48,638 nucleotides of DNA from positions 1 through 48,638 of the forward strand of contig JAAFIA010000034.1 in NCBI GenBank assembly GCA_013298545.1. Direction: 5' to 3'. A model generated the notes under the pieces. It did not search any database. It was not told where the DNA came from and worked only from the letters and a program-made list of their open reading frames with translations. Source of the DNA: Bacteroidota bacterium. GTDB taxonomy: Bacteria; Bacteroidota; Bacteroidia; Palsa-965. Both the position numbers and the translations under genes were made by a program. Below are positions 25,072 to 33,042 of this stretch, piece after piece (positions within the stretch are counted from its first letter, which is position 1; every line of letters begins with the position of its first letter).

Positions 25072-25095
25072 AAATCGTTTATTTAAGACTTATTC

Positions 25096-26085
25096 GTGAA
25101 AATCAGCAAAGAATTAAAAACAGGTATCGTCGTCGTTTTTGCGGTCGGACTGTTTATTTATGGCTTCAACTTTTTGAAAGGCCGCGACATCTTCTCGTCC
25201 ACGTTTGACCTCTATGCGGTTTACGACCATGTTGAAGGATTAACATCCAACAACAGCGTTACGCTCAACGGATTTAAAATTGGAACCGTCCGCGAGGTTT
25301 CCATTGATCCTAAAACCGGAAAACTCGTCGTCCATTTTGTGGTTACCAACGACGATGCCCGCATTACCAAACCTTCCCGCGCAGAAATATACAGCGATGG
25401 TCTTTTGGGAAGCAAGGCCTTACGTCTTTTGGTTGATGCCAACGGCAAACCCGTTGTTGATGGCGATACGCTTGTGGGTTCGGTAGAAGGCTCACTCAAA
25501 GATGCCGTCAACGAACAAATTCTCCCACTCAAAGGAAAAGTAGAAGGACTCGTTTCTTCGATTGATTCGGTAGTTACCGTTTTGCAAGTTATCCTCAACA
25601 AAGATGCCCGCGAAGATTTAGAAAATAGCTTCCAAAGTATCAGCAATGCCCTTTCTACATTTGAACGCACGGCATTGCGTCTTGATACACTTGTTGCTTC
25701 AGAAAAAGTAAAATTTGCGGATATCCTCACCAAAGTACAATCCATCACAACCAATTTAGCTAGCAACAACGAATCGCTGACCAAAGCCATCAATAATTTT
25801 GAAAACATCAGCGATAGTTTGGCTAAGTCAAATTTGAAAAGCACCATTGACAATGCCAACCTGACTCTTTCGCGCACGGCAGAAATCATGGATAAAATCA
25901 ACCGTGGCGAAGGTACTTTGGGCTTATTGGTCAACGATAAAAAACTGTACAACGATTTAACGAAAACAAATACCGACCTTGATGCGTTAATTGTAGATAT
26001 AAAAACGTATCCCGGTCGTTACCTCTCGATTTTCCACCGCAAAGACCGTCCTAAAAAAGGACAGAACCCGCCACCGAAGCCCTGA
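25096..26085 (+). CDS. MlaD/MCE family lipid-transport protein
   Basis: The product has 329 residues and starts with GTG (MKISKELKTGIVVVFAV). One N-terminal membrane helix (about residues 9-28) anchors it in the inner membrane. The MCE domain follows at about 37-115 with YDHVEGLTSNNSVTLNGFKIG and ISDGLLGSKALRLL-like sequence. After that comes a long helical region (about 140-300) with heptad-like spacing and the segment NRGEGTLGLLVNDKKLYNDL, common in Bacteroidota MCE proteins. The C-terminus is basic and proline-rich. MCE proteins form hexamers that move phospholipids between membranes. No MlaE or MlaF genes are in the window. The Fe-S operon starts 45 bases downstream. Confidence 0.92.
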   Translation: MKISKELKTGIVVVFAVGLFIYGFNFLKGRDIFSSTFDLYAVYDHVEGLTSNNSVTLNGFKIGTVREVSIDPKTGKLVVHFVVTNDDARITKPSRAEIYSDGLLGSKALRLLVDANGKPVVDGDTLVGSVEGSLKDAVNEQILPLKGKVEGLVSSIDSVVTVLQVILNKDAREDLENSFQSISNALSTFERTALRLDTLVASEKVKFADILTKVQSITTNLASNNESLTKAINNFENISDSLAKSNLKSTIDNANLTLSRTAEIMDKINRGEGTLGLLVNDKKLYNDLTKTNTDLDALIVDIKTYPGRYLSIFHRKDRPKKGQNPPPKP

Positions 26086-26130
26086 GGAAATTCCGTTTAA
26101 ACTGTCATCCGCGTTTTTTGTTCTGCAAGT

Positions 26131-27453
26131 ATGGCCTACATCGACAATATTCTCTTTGCCCTTTTATTTGCCGCAGGTATTTATTGGTTTGCCCAAAGTC
26201 TGGGAAAACTTCGCCGCAATATTTTGCTTGGCCGCGACCTCGACCTCACCGATAATAAACCCATGCGTTGGCGCACCATGATTCGTGTGGCGTTGGGCCA
26301 ATCGAAAATGGTAACGCGGCCTACGGCGGCCATCATGCATATTTTTGTTTATGTTGGTTTCATCATCATCAACATCGAACTTCTTGAGATTGTCATTGAT
26401 GGCATTTTTGGCACACACCGCGTTTTATCGTTCCTTGGGCCGCTCTACACCTTTTTGATTGCTACGTTTGAAGTTTTAGCCTTACTCGTATTGATTGGTT
26501 GCGTTGTTTTTCTTGTTCGTCGCAACATCATCAAACTTAAACGTTTTGTAAGCAAAGACCTCGATGGTTGGCCGCGCTCAGATGCCAATTATATTCTGAT
26601 CACCGAAATTTTGCTCATGTCGGCATTCTTGTTCATGAATGCTGCCGACCGCCAATTGCAGGTTATGGGCTACAGTCATTATCATGAAATGTCTTCCGCC
26701 GCATTTCCAATCAGTCAGTGGCTCATACCAATTTATGGCGATGCATCTCCTGAAGCGTTGATTATGGTAGAACGATTTTGCTGGTGGTTTCACATTGCCG
26801 GAATTTTAGCCTTCATGAATTATTTGCCGTATTCCAAACACTTGCACATCCTCTTTGCATTCCCGAATACATTCTACTCCAACCTCAAAGCAAAAGGCGG
26901 TTTTTCTAATCCTGAAAATGTGCAAAACGAAGTAAAAGCCATGATGGATCCTTCGTTTACGCCACCTGCCCCACCCGAAGGGCAAATACAGCGTTTTGGT
27001 GCAAAAGATGTAACCGACCTCAGTTGGAAACAATTGATGGATGCCTATACGTGTACCGAATGTGGGCGTTGTACATCGGCTTGCCCAGCAAATAATACAG
27101 GCAAATTGCTTTCGCCACGTAAAATTATGATGGCCACCCGCGATCGTCTCGAAGAAGTAGGGGCCAATATCGATTCCAACAAAGGAAGTTTTGTTGAAGA
27201 CGGTAAACCGTTGTTGGGAACATACATTACACCGGAAGAACTTTGGGCCTGTACCTCGTGCAATGCTTGCGTTCAGGAATGTCCAGTCAATATCGATCCG
27301 CTCTCCATCATCATCGACTTGCGTCGTTACATGGTGATGGAAGAATCGGCTGCTCCGGCAGAATTAAACATGATGCTTACCAACCTCGAAAACAACGGTG
27401 CGCCTTGGCAGTTTTCGCCATCAGACCGTTTAAATTGGGCAAACGAAGAATAA
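26131..27453 (+). CDS. Membrane (Fe-S)-binding protein with two 4Fe-4S clusters (HdrC/HdrD-like)
   Basis: The product has 440 residues. Four to five membrane helices fill residues 1-260 and resemble a nitrate-reductase gamma-like cytochrome b part. The cytoplasmic C-terminal part holds two ferredoxin-type motifs, CTECGRCTSACP near residue 309 and CTSCNACVQECP near 374. It probably passes electrons between the quinone pool and a cytoplasmic partner. The likely partner is the CCG-domain protein encoded at 27899, with a small HAD gene in between (6- and 16-base gaps). This gene order next to an MCE gene is familiar in Bacteroidota. The physiological substrate is unknown. Confidence 0.9.
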   Translation: MAYIDNILFALLFAAGIYWFAQSLGKLRRNILLGRDLDLTDNKPMRWRTMIRVALGQSKMVTRPTAAIMHIFVYVGFIIINIELLEIVIDGIFGTHRVLSFLGPLYTFLIATFEVLALLVLIGCVVFLVRRNIIKLKRFVSKDLDGWPRSDANYILITEILLMSAFLFMNAADRQLQVMGYSHYHEMSSAAFPISQWLIPIYGDASPEALIMVERFCWWFHIAGILAFMNYLPYSKHLHILFAFPNTFYSNLKAKGGFSNPENVQNEVKAMMDPSFTPPAPPEGQIQRFGAKDVTDLSWKQLMDAYTCTECGRCTSACPANNTGKLLSPRKIMMATRDRLEEVGANIDSNKGSFVEDGKPLLGTYITPEELWACTSCNACVQECPVNIDPLSIIIDLRRYMVMEESAAPAELNMMLTNLENNGAPWQFSPSDRLNWANEE

Positions 27454-27459
27454 GTAAAC

Positions 27460-27882
27460 ATGATCAACAACAACCTCATCAACCAGGAAGAGAACGGCAA
27501 AAAATTAAGCCCTGTTCTTCCCGAAGGCATTAAAAATTTCCTGATCGACATTGATGGTACGATCTGCGAAGATATTCCGAATGAAGAGCCTTGGCGCATG
27601 GCCGACGCGGCTATTTTTCCCGATGCGCTCGAAACCATTAACAACTGGTACGACGAAGGGCATATCATTACGTTTTTTACTTCGCGTACAGAAGAACACC
27701 GCGATGTAACCGAAGAATGGTTGCTTAAACACAATTTCCGTTTTCATGGATTGATTATGGGGAAACCACGCGGCGGAAATTACCATTGGATTGACAATCA
27801 CATTGTCCGCGCTACGCATTACGACGGAAAATTTACAAACCTCATTGAAAAAGATGTACGCATTCAAGTTTTTGAATCGTAA
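27460..27882 (+). CDS. HAD-superfamily phosphatase-like protein
   Basis: The 140-residue product has the HAD nucleophile motif FLIDIDGTICEDI at residues 24-36, motif II in FFTSRTEEHRD near residue 68 (Ser/Thr), a Lys in MGKPRGG near 98, and HWIDNH near 106 as a motif III/IV-like acidic site. The short length and cap-less layout match a group often mislabelled phosphoheptose isomerase in Bacteroidota genomes. The substrate is unknown. The gene lies 6 bases after the membrane Fe-S protein and 16 bases before the CCG-domain protein, so it belongs to the same transcript. Confidence 0.82.
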   Translation: MINNNLINQEENGKKLSPVLPEGIKNFLIDIDGTICEDIPNEEPWRMADAAIFPDALETINNWYDEGHIITFFTSRTEEHRDVTEEWLLKHNFRFHGLIMGKPRGGNYHWIDNHIVRATHYDGKFTNLIEKDVRIQVFES

Positions 27883-27898
27883 CAAAACATAAACACGC

Positions 27899-28693
27899 AT
27901 GAGCAACCAAGCAATTCATGTACCCACAATGGCCGAATTTGCGGCACGTGGCGAAATGCCGGAAATTTTATTTTGGGTAGGCTGTGCCGGAAGTTTCGAC
28001 GACCGCGCCAAAAAAATCACCAAAGCCATTGTTCGCATTTTGAACCATGTGGGTGTACAATTTGCCGTGCTTGGAACGGAAGAAACATGTACTGGCGATC
28101 CGGCCAAACGTGCTGGTCATGAGTTTTTGTTTCAGATGCAAGCCTCGACCAATATCCAAGTCTTGAATGGATATGGTGTGAAGAAAATTGTAACGGGTTG
28201 CCCGCATTGTTACAACACACTCAAAAATGAATATCCAGAATTGGGCGGCGATTACGAAGTGATTCACCACACCCAATTGGTGCAGCAACTTTTAGATGCC
28301 GGAAAATTAACGGTTCAAGGCGGCGCTTTCAAAGGCAAAAAAATCACGTACCACGATCCATGTTACCTCGGTCGCGCGAATGATGTGTACGAAGCTCCAC
28401 GCGAAGTGATTCAGAAACTTGATGTTGAATTGGCCGAAATGAAGCGTAGCCGTGCGAATGGCTTTTGCTGCGGGGCGGGCGGGGCGCAAATGTTTAAAGA
28501 AGCCGAAAAAGGCGATAAAGAAGTAAACGTAGAACGCAGCGAAGAAGCACTCGCCCTCAAACCCGATGTGATTGCTGTTGGTTGTCCGTTTTGTATGACG
28601 ATGATGACTGATGGTGTTAAACATTTCAATCAGGAAGATACAACCAAAGTCATGGATGTAGCCGAATTGATTGCACAAGCAAACGATCTTTAA
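27899..28693 (+). CDS. CCG-domain (Fe-S)-binding oxidoreductase subunit (HdrB/LutA-like)
   Basis: The product has 264 residues and two cysteine-rich CCG domains. The first has FWVGCAGS near residue 28, ETCTGDPAKR near 61 and VTGCPHCYNT near 100. The second has YHDPCYLGR near 151, CCGAGGAQMF near 191 and VGCPFCMTMM near 228. Such domains bind a non-cubane [4Fe-4S] cluster in heterodisulfide reductase HdrB or a related site in LutA and GlpC. With the membrane protein at 26131 it probably forms a cytoplasmic-membrane redox complex. It follows the HAD gene by 16 bases and precedes a conserved hypothetical by 12. Confidence 0.9.
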   Translation: MSNQAIHVPTMAEFAARGEMPEILFWVGCAGSFDDRAKKITKAIVRILNHVGVQFAVLGTEETCTGDPAKRAGHEFLFQMQASTNIQVLNGYGVKKIVTGCPHCYNTLKNEYPELGGDYEVIHHTQLVQQLLDAGKLTVQGGAFKGKKITYHDPCYLGRANDVYEAPREVIQKLDVELAEMKRSRANGFCCGAGGAQMFKEAEKGDKEVNVERSEEALALKPDVIAVGCPFCMTMMTDGVKHFNQEDTTKVMDVAELIAQANDL

Positions 28694-28705
28694 CATTGAA
28701 TAAGC

Positions 28706-29194
28706 ATGCTTAGTTTTAACGATATGCCCGCCCACAGCCGCGTCTGGATTTACCAGTGGGACCGTGAATTGACCGATGCAGAAATTGGTGAAATCAAACA
28801 GCGGGCAGCCATGTTTCTGATCGATTGGACTTCGCACGGTAATTTGATGCGCGCAAGCATTGATGTTTTGTACCATCGTTTCATCCTCGTTTTAGCAGAT
28901 GAAGCAGCGGCAGCAGCAAGTGGCTGTGGCGTTGACAAATCGGTACGTTTTGTGCAGCAATTGGAACAGGATTATAAGGTTTCGCTCTTTGATCGAATGC
29001 TAACAGCGTATCGCGATGCCGATGGAAAAATTCAAACCCTTAAGCTGCATTATTTTGAACAATTGGTGCAAGATGGTAAACTAAATGGCCAGACAGTTGT
29101 TTTCAATAATCTCGTTAGCACAAAAGCTGAACTGGAAAAAAACTGGGAAGTACCCATGCACAAGAGTTGGCATGCACGTATGATTCCTGCTTAA
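28706..29194 (+). CDS. Conserved hypothetical protein of the Fe-S operon
   Basis: The 162-residue cytoplasmic protein begins near SRVWIYQWDRELTDAEI and contains DWTSHGNLMRASIDVLYHRFI and the tail HKSWHARMIP. Proteins of this type sit next to the CCG-domain gene in many Bacteroidota and are often labelled ABC transporter ATPase. No Walker A or B motif is present here, so that label is not supported. The conserved CGVDKSVRF stretch near residue 73 holds one Cys. It lies 12 bases after the CCG gene and 12 bases before the next membrane protein. The function is unknown. Confidence 0.78.
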   Translation: MLSFNDMPAHSRVWIYQWDRELTDAEIGEIKQRAAMFLIDWTSHGNLMRASIDVLYHRFILVLADEAAAAASGCGVDKSVRFVQQLEQDYKVSLFDRMLTAYRDADGKIQTLKLHYFEQLVQDGKLNGQTVVFNNLVSTKAELEKNWEVPMHKSWHARMIPA

Positions 29195-29206
29195 TCTCAA
29201 GAAAAT

Positions 29207-29776
29207 ATGACACTTACCGCCAAACGTATTTTAGTGCTTGCTCTGGCGGTTCTTGGAACATGCTGGTTGCTCGTCCCGCTACGCCTCGATGTGGTTACGG
29301 GATATTATCAAGGCGAAACTCCAGAAACGAGCGTTTTGGTTCCGATGCATCAGGAATTGACCAGTACGGTCATTCAATTAGATACGCATCCGGCCTCCAA
29401 ATTATTTGTTTGTCTTTTTGCTTTTGCTCCTTGTTTGTTGGTGTGGAAATCGTTTTCCATTCGCAAACCGTTTACCTTGCCAACACGAGCCTTGATGCAA
29501 TTATCAGGACTTGTCTTGTTTCTTGGAGCTGCCTATACAATGTACATCATCACCTATAAAAATGGTGGATTGAGTATGACTGAATGTAAAACTTCGTTAA
29601 CGGTTGGTGGCATTTTATTGGCGGCACAAAATTTTCTGACCGGTGCATACATTTTTTCGGTTGTTGGTGTTCCAGATGGTAAACATGCAAACCTTTTTGA
29701 ATATCGCGATGCGTCTGAAACAACTTGGGACAACCAAATGCCCCGCCCGCGCCGCGACCCACGCTTCGACAAATGA
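29207..29776 (+). CDS. Hypothetical four-helix membrane protein
   Basis: The 189-residue product has hydrophobic segments near residues 6-26, 64-83, 94-116 and 126-150, and a hydrophilic tail ending in PRPRRDPRFDK. No family was recognised. It is the second-to-last gene of the Fe-S operon; its TGA overlaps the ATG of the ATP-pyrophosphatase gene as ATGA, which shows tight coupling. Whether it belongs to the redox complex cannot be told. Confidence 0.72.
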   Translation: MTLTAKRILVLALAVLGTCWLLVPLRLDVVTGYYQGETPETSVLVPMHQELTSTVIQLDTHPASKLFVCLFAFAPCLLVWKSFSIRKPFTLPTRALMQLSGLVLFLGAAYTMYIITYKNGGLSMTECKTSLTVGGILLAAQNFLTGAYIFSVVGVPDGKHANLFEYRDASETTWDNQMPRPRRDPRFDK

Positions 29777-30468
29777 TACCTGCATTTTTTAATTGGAGTG
29801 GCGGAAAAGACTCATCACTCGCCCTCTGGAAAATTCAACAAGAAGGAAAATTTTCCATTCAATCGCTCTTAACTAGCATTAACGCACACCACAGCCGCAT
29901 TTCCATGCACGGTGTGCGCCGCAGTTTGCTCGAACAGCAAGCACAAGCCTTACAAATCCCGCTTCATACGATTGAATTGCCCGAACATCCGAGTATGGAT
30001 GAATACGCAACCATCATGCACAATGGTGTCGATATGTTGAAGAACAAAGGCATGCACCACGCTATTTTTGGCGATATTTTTCTAGAAGATTTACGCGCTT
30101 ACCGCGAAAAACAATTGGCCACACAAAGCGTTGAGGCTGTTTTCCCGCTTTGGAAAATAGATACCAAACTGTTGATGCAGGAATTTTTAGATGCGGGATT
30201 TAAAGCCATTACGGTATGCGTTTCGGAAAAAAAACTAGGACCCGAATTTTGTGGACGCATCATTGACCAAGCGTTTTGCGAAGCCTTGCCCAGCGATGTG
30301 GACATCTGCGGCGAAAATGGCGAATACCATTCCTTTGTCTTTGATGGCCCAATTTTCAAACAACCAATTCCGTTTCAATTAGGCGAATTGGTGCACCGCT
30401 CCTACCCTGCGCCCGATGATACCAGCGAAGCGTATGGGTTTTATTTTCAGGATTTATTGGCCGATTGA
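29773..30468 (+). CDS. Dph6-like ATP-pyrophosphatase (diphthine-ammonia ligase family)
   Basis: The product has 231 residues from the ATG at 29773. The PP-loop FFNWSGGKDSSLALWKI lies at residues 4-20. HGVRRSLLEQQA (about 46), FGDIFLEDLRAYRE (about 98) and GENGEYHSFVFDGPIF (about 177) are the other Dph6 (DUF71) signatures; the last holds the GENGE(Y/F)HT-type motif. In archaea and eukaryotes Dph6 amidates diphthine on elongation factor 2. Bacteria lack diphthamide, so the bacterial substrate is unknown. The start overlaps the upstream stop by four bases. The last codons, GAT TGA, are the first bases of a tandem 144-bp repeat. Confidence 0.87.
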   Translation: MIPAFFNWSGGKDSSLALWKIQQEGKFSIQSLLTSINAHHSRISMHGVRRSLLEQQAQALQIPLHTIELPEHPSMDEYATIMHNGVDMLKNKGMHHAIFGDIFLEDLRAYREKQLATQSVEAVFPLWKIDTKLLMQEFLDAGFKAITVCVSEKKLGPEFCGRIIDQAFCEALPSDVDICGENGEYHSFVFDGPIFKQPIPFQLGELVHRSYPAPDDTSEAYGFYFQDLLAD

Positions 30469-30896
30469 TATTCGGAGATAATATTTCTTAATCTCCACCG
30501 CGTTTGCAACGCGGTGGAACGAGATTCGCGTTTGCAACGCGCATTACTTAAAATCTTCTTCTAATCAATCAAACTGTTCAATATAGGCTATGTAGAATTT
30601 GTGGACGATTGATATTCGGAGATAATATTTCTTAATCTCCACCGCGTTTGCAACGCGGTGGAACGAGATTCGCGTTTGCAACGCGCATTACTTAAAATCT
30701 TCTCCTAATCAATCAAACTGTTCAATATAGGCTATGTAGAATTTGTGGCAAGATTGATATTCGGAGATAATATTTCTTAATCTCCACCGCGTTTGCAACG
30801 CGCATTACTTAAAATCTTCTTCTAATCAATCAAACTGTTCAATATAGGCTATGTATAATTTGTGGCCGATTGATATTCGGAGATAATATTTCATAA
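30463..30896. repeat. Tandem array of a 144-bp unit (three copies plus a partial fourth)
   Basis: Units start with GATTGATATTCGGAGATAAT at 30463, 30607, 30752 and 30868, with lengths of 144, 145, 116 and about 29 nt. Each full unit holds two hairpins: stem CCACCGCGTT / AACGCGGTGG with loop TGC, flanked by AATCTC and GAGATT, and then CGCGTT / AACGCG with the same loop. Unit three lacks exactly 28 nt between the two copies of GCGTTTGCAACGCG. The first unit includes the last codons of the Dph6-like gene. It fills the whole gap to the next promoter. Confidence 0.93.
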
Positions 30897-30910
30897 GCCA
30901 AAAATTCCCC

Positions 30911-30918
30911 TATCTTTG
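30911..30918 (+). promoter_or_regulatory. Putative -7 box of the BatA-like gene
   Basis: TATCTTTG ends 7 nt before the ATG at 30926, predicting a leaderless mRNA. The -33 region is weak. Confidence 0.55.
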
Positions 30919-30925
30919 ATCTTTG

Positions 30926-33028
30926 ATGAAATTCGCCGCACCTATCTTCCTCTTTGGCCTGCTGGCTTTGGCGATTCCTATCCTCATTCACCTCTTTAAT
31001 TTTCGCAAATACAAACGCATTTTCTTTACCAATGTGCGTTTCCTGCGTGAAGTGCAGCACGAAACACAATCGCGCAACCGCCTCAAACATTTGCTTGTAC
31101 TGGCAAGCCGTTTGTTAGCCATTCTTTTTCTTGTCTTCGCATTTGCACAACCATTTATTCCACGCGAAAACGCAACCGTGCGCACCGGCCAAAAACGCGT
31201 CAGCATTTTTATCGACAATTCATTCAGTATGGATGCGGTAAACAAAAGCGGAACGCTCCTCGACGAAGCCAAAAAAGATGCCCGCGAAATTGTAGCCGCA
31301 TACAAAGCCGACGATCGCTTTCAATTGCTCACCAATGATTTTGAAGGCCGCCACCAACGCTTACTCAGCAAAGAAGACTTTTTGGAACAACTCGACGAAG
31401 TAAAACTAAGTCCCGCATTGCGTAGCATCTCCGAAATTACCAATCGCCAACAAGACGCACTTAATGCCATTTCAGGAACAGCATCGGGCAACAAACAAGC
31501 CTTCATCCTTTCCGATTTTCAAAAAAGCATCTCCGATTTTTCTGCTGTCAAAACCGATACGAGTATTCAATGGCGAACCATTCCAATTGTTGCACAGAAC
31601 AGAAACAATATCTATGTCGATTCCATCTGGTTTGAAAGCCCCGTGCGCCGTATTGGTCAGCAAGAAGTGCTGCATGTGCGCTTGAAGAGTCGTTCAGAGC
31701 AAGACATGGAAAATGTGCCCATGCGTTTGTACCTCAACGGCCAAGCCAAAACACCTGCGAGTTTCAATATTCGCGCCAATGCCACCACCGATACACTCAT
31801 TTACTTCACGGTAAACGAACCCGGATTGCAGCAAGGCTTGATTGAAATAAACGATTATCCTGTAACCTTCGACGATCGTTTTTACTTTTCGTTCGATGTG
31901 TTGAAATCCATTCCAGTATTGAGCATTCGCGCTACGGAAACAAATCCGTTGCTGGTTGAAAGCGACTACTTGCAAAAACTTTTCGGCAACGATTCGGCTT
32001 TTGTTTATGCGGCTCAAGAAGAAACCAAAATCGATTATGCAACCTTCGCCAATTACCGCCTCATTGTGGTCAATAGCCTTCAAAAAATCTCGTCGGGACT
32101 AGCCACCGAATTGCGCAAATTTGTTGACAATGGTGGAAGCATCGTCGTATTTCCAGGTGCCAATGCCGACCTCGCAACATACCGCGATTTGCTTTCGCCC
32201 ATGGGCTGTCCGGTTTTGGACAAACCCGATACGGTGAAAAGTATTGTCGATAAAATTCAGTTTGAGCATCCCTTGTACAAAGGCGTTTTTGAAAAATCGG
32301 CTGGAAATTTTGATTTGCCCATTGCATACGATCATTACCGCATTTCGCGTTCATCGCGTTCGGCGCAACAACCGCTGATGACACTCCGCAATGGTGATTT
32401 GTTTATGAGTGTTACACCCGTACGCAAAGGATTTGTTTACCTCTGCGCCACGCCGCTCTTGCAAGCCTACACGAATTTTCCGCGCCACGCCTTGTTTGTA
32501 CCAACCTTATACCAAGCCGCGCTCTTTAGTCAACCACAAAATAAATTGTTCTATACCATTGATCGCGATGCAACCATTTTCCCGGGACAAGTTGCAGTTG
32601 CCAGCGATCAAGTTTTTCACCTGACTGATCCGGCTAAAAAATTTGATGTCATTCCTGCATACGTCAACAACCAAGGGCAAAGCGAATTGCAAGTACACAA
32701 ACAAGTAACCGATCCCGGAAATTACCTCGTTCAACTCGATACCAAAACCATAACAGGTGCGGCATTTAATTACGATCGGCGCGAATCGGATTTGAGTGTG
32801 CTGAGTTCGGATGATTTAATTAAAAGCATGAGCGATGCGGGATTAATTCATTTCTCCAATTTGGATGCACAAGGCAAAGGCTATACGGCTTTGCTCACCG
32901 AACAAGATTATGGCATTCGCCTCTGGAAAATCTGTATTGCTTTAACTTTATTGTTTTTGTTGGCCGAAGTCTTACTGTTACGCTTTTGGCGAACACCAAA
33001 CCGTCCTGCAATTGCACAAACGACCTGA
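30926..33028 (+). CDS. BatA-domain membrane protein with VWA-like region
   Basis: The 700-residue product begins with the aerotolerance (BatA) N-terminal domain: FLFGLLALAIPILIHLFNFR at residues about 8-27, then a basic linker, TNVRFLREV, and a second membrane helix near 60-78. A von Willebrand A-like domain follows with the metal-site motif FIDNSFSMDA near 95. The large middle part is probably periplasmic, and a last helix lies near 670-690. Similar proteins occur throughout Bacteroidota with unknown function in the envelope. The next gene starts 14 bases after the stop, so the dihydroorotase-like gene is probably co-transcribed. A TTG one codon upstream was rejected as start. Confidence 0.9.
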   Translation: MKFAAPIFLFGLLALAIPILIHLFNFRKYKRIFFTNVRFLREVQHETQSRNRLKHLLVLASRLLAILFLVFAFAQPFIPRENATVRTGQKRVSIFIDNSFSMDAVNKSGTLLDEAKKDAREIVAAYKADDRFQLLTNDFEGRHQRLLSKEDFLEQLDEVKLSPALRSISEITNRQQDALNAISGTASGNKQAFILSDFQKSISDFSAVKTDTSIQWRTIPIVAQNRNNIYVDSIWFESPVRRIGQQEVLHVRLKSRSEQDMENVPMRLYLNGQAKTPASFNIRANATTDTLIYFTVNEPGLQQGLIEINDYPVTFDDRFYFSFDVLKSIPVLSIRATETNPLLVESDYLQKLFGNDSAFVYAAQEETKIDYATFANYRLIVVNSLQKISSGLATELRKFVDNGGSIVVFPGANADLATYRDLLSPMGCPVLDKPDTVKSIVDKIQFEHPLYKGVFEKSAGNFDLPIAYDHYRISRSSRSAQQPLMTLRNGDLFMSVTPVRKGFVYLCATPLLQAYTNFPRHALFVPTLYQAALFSQPQNKLFYTIDRDATIFPGQVAVASDQVFHLTDPAKKFDVIPAYVNNQGQSELQVHKQVTDPGNYLVQLDTKTITGAAFNYDRRESDLSVLSSDDLIKSMSDAGLIHFSNLDAQGKGYTALLTEQDYGIRLWKICIALTLLFLLAEVLLLRFWRTPNRPAIAQTT

Positions 33029-33042
33029 ACACAACTGAACGC

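Noticed and set aside
28706-29194. ABC transporter ATPase, a label often given to this family
   Set aside because: No Walker A, Walker B or signature motif is present in the 162 residues.
30463-30896. Possible CRISPR array because of regular direct repeats
   Set aside because: The units are 144 bp and nearly identical throughout, with no short repeat separated by unique spacers, and no cas gene is near.
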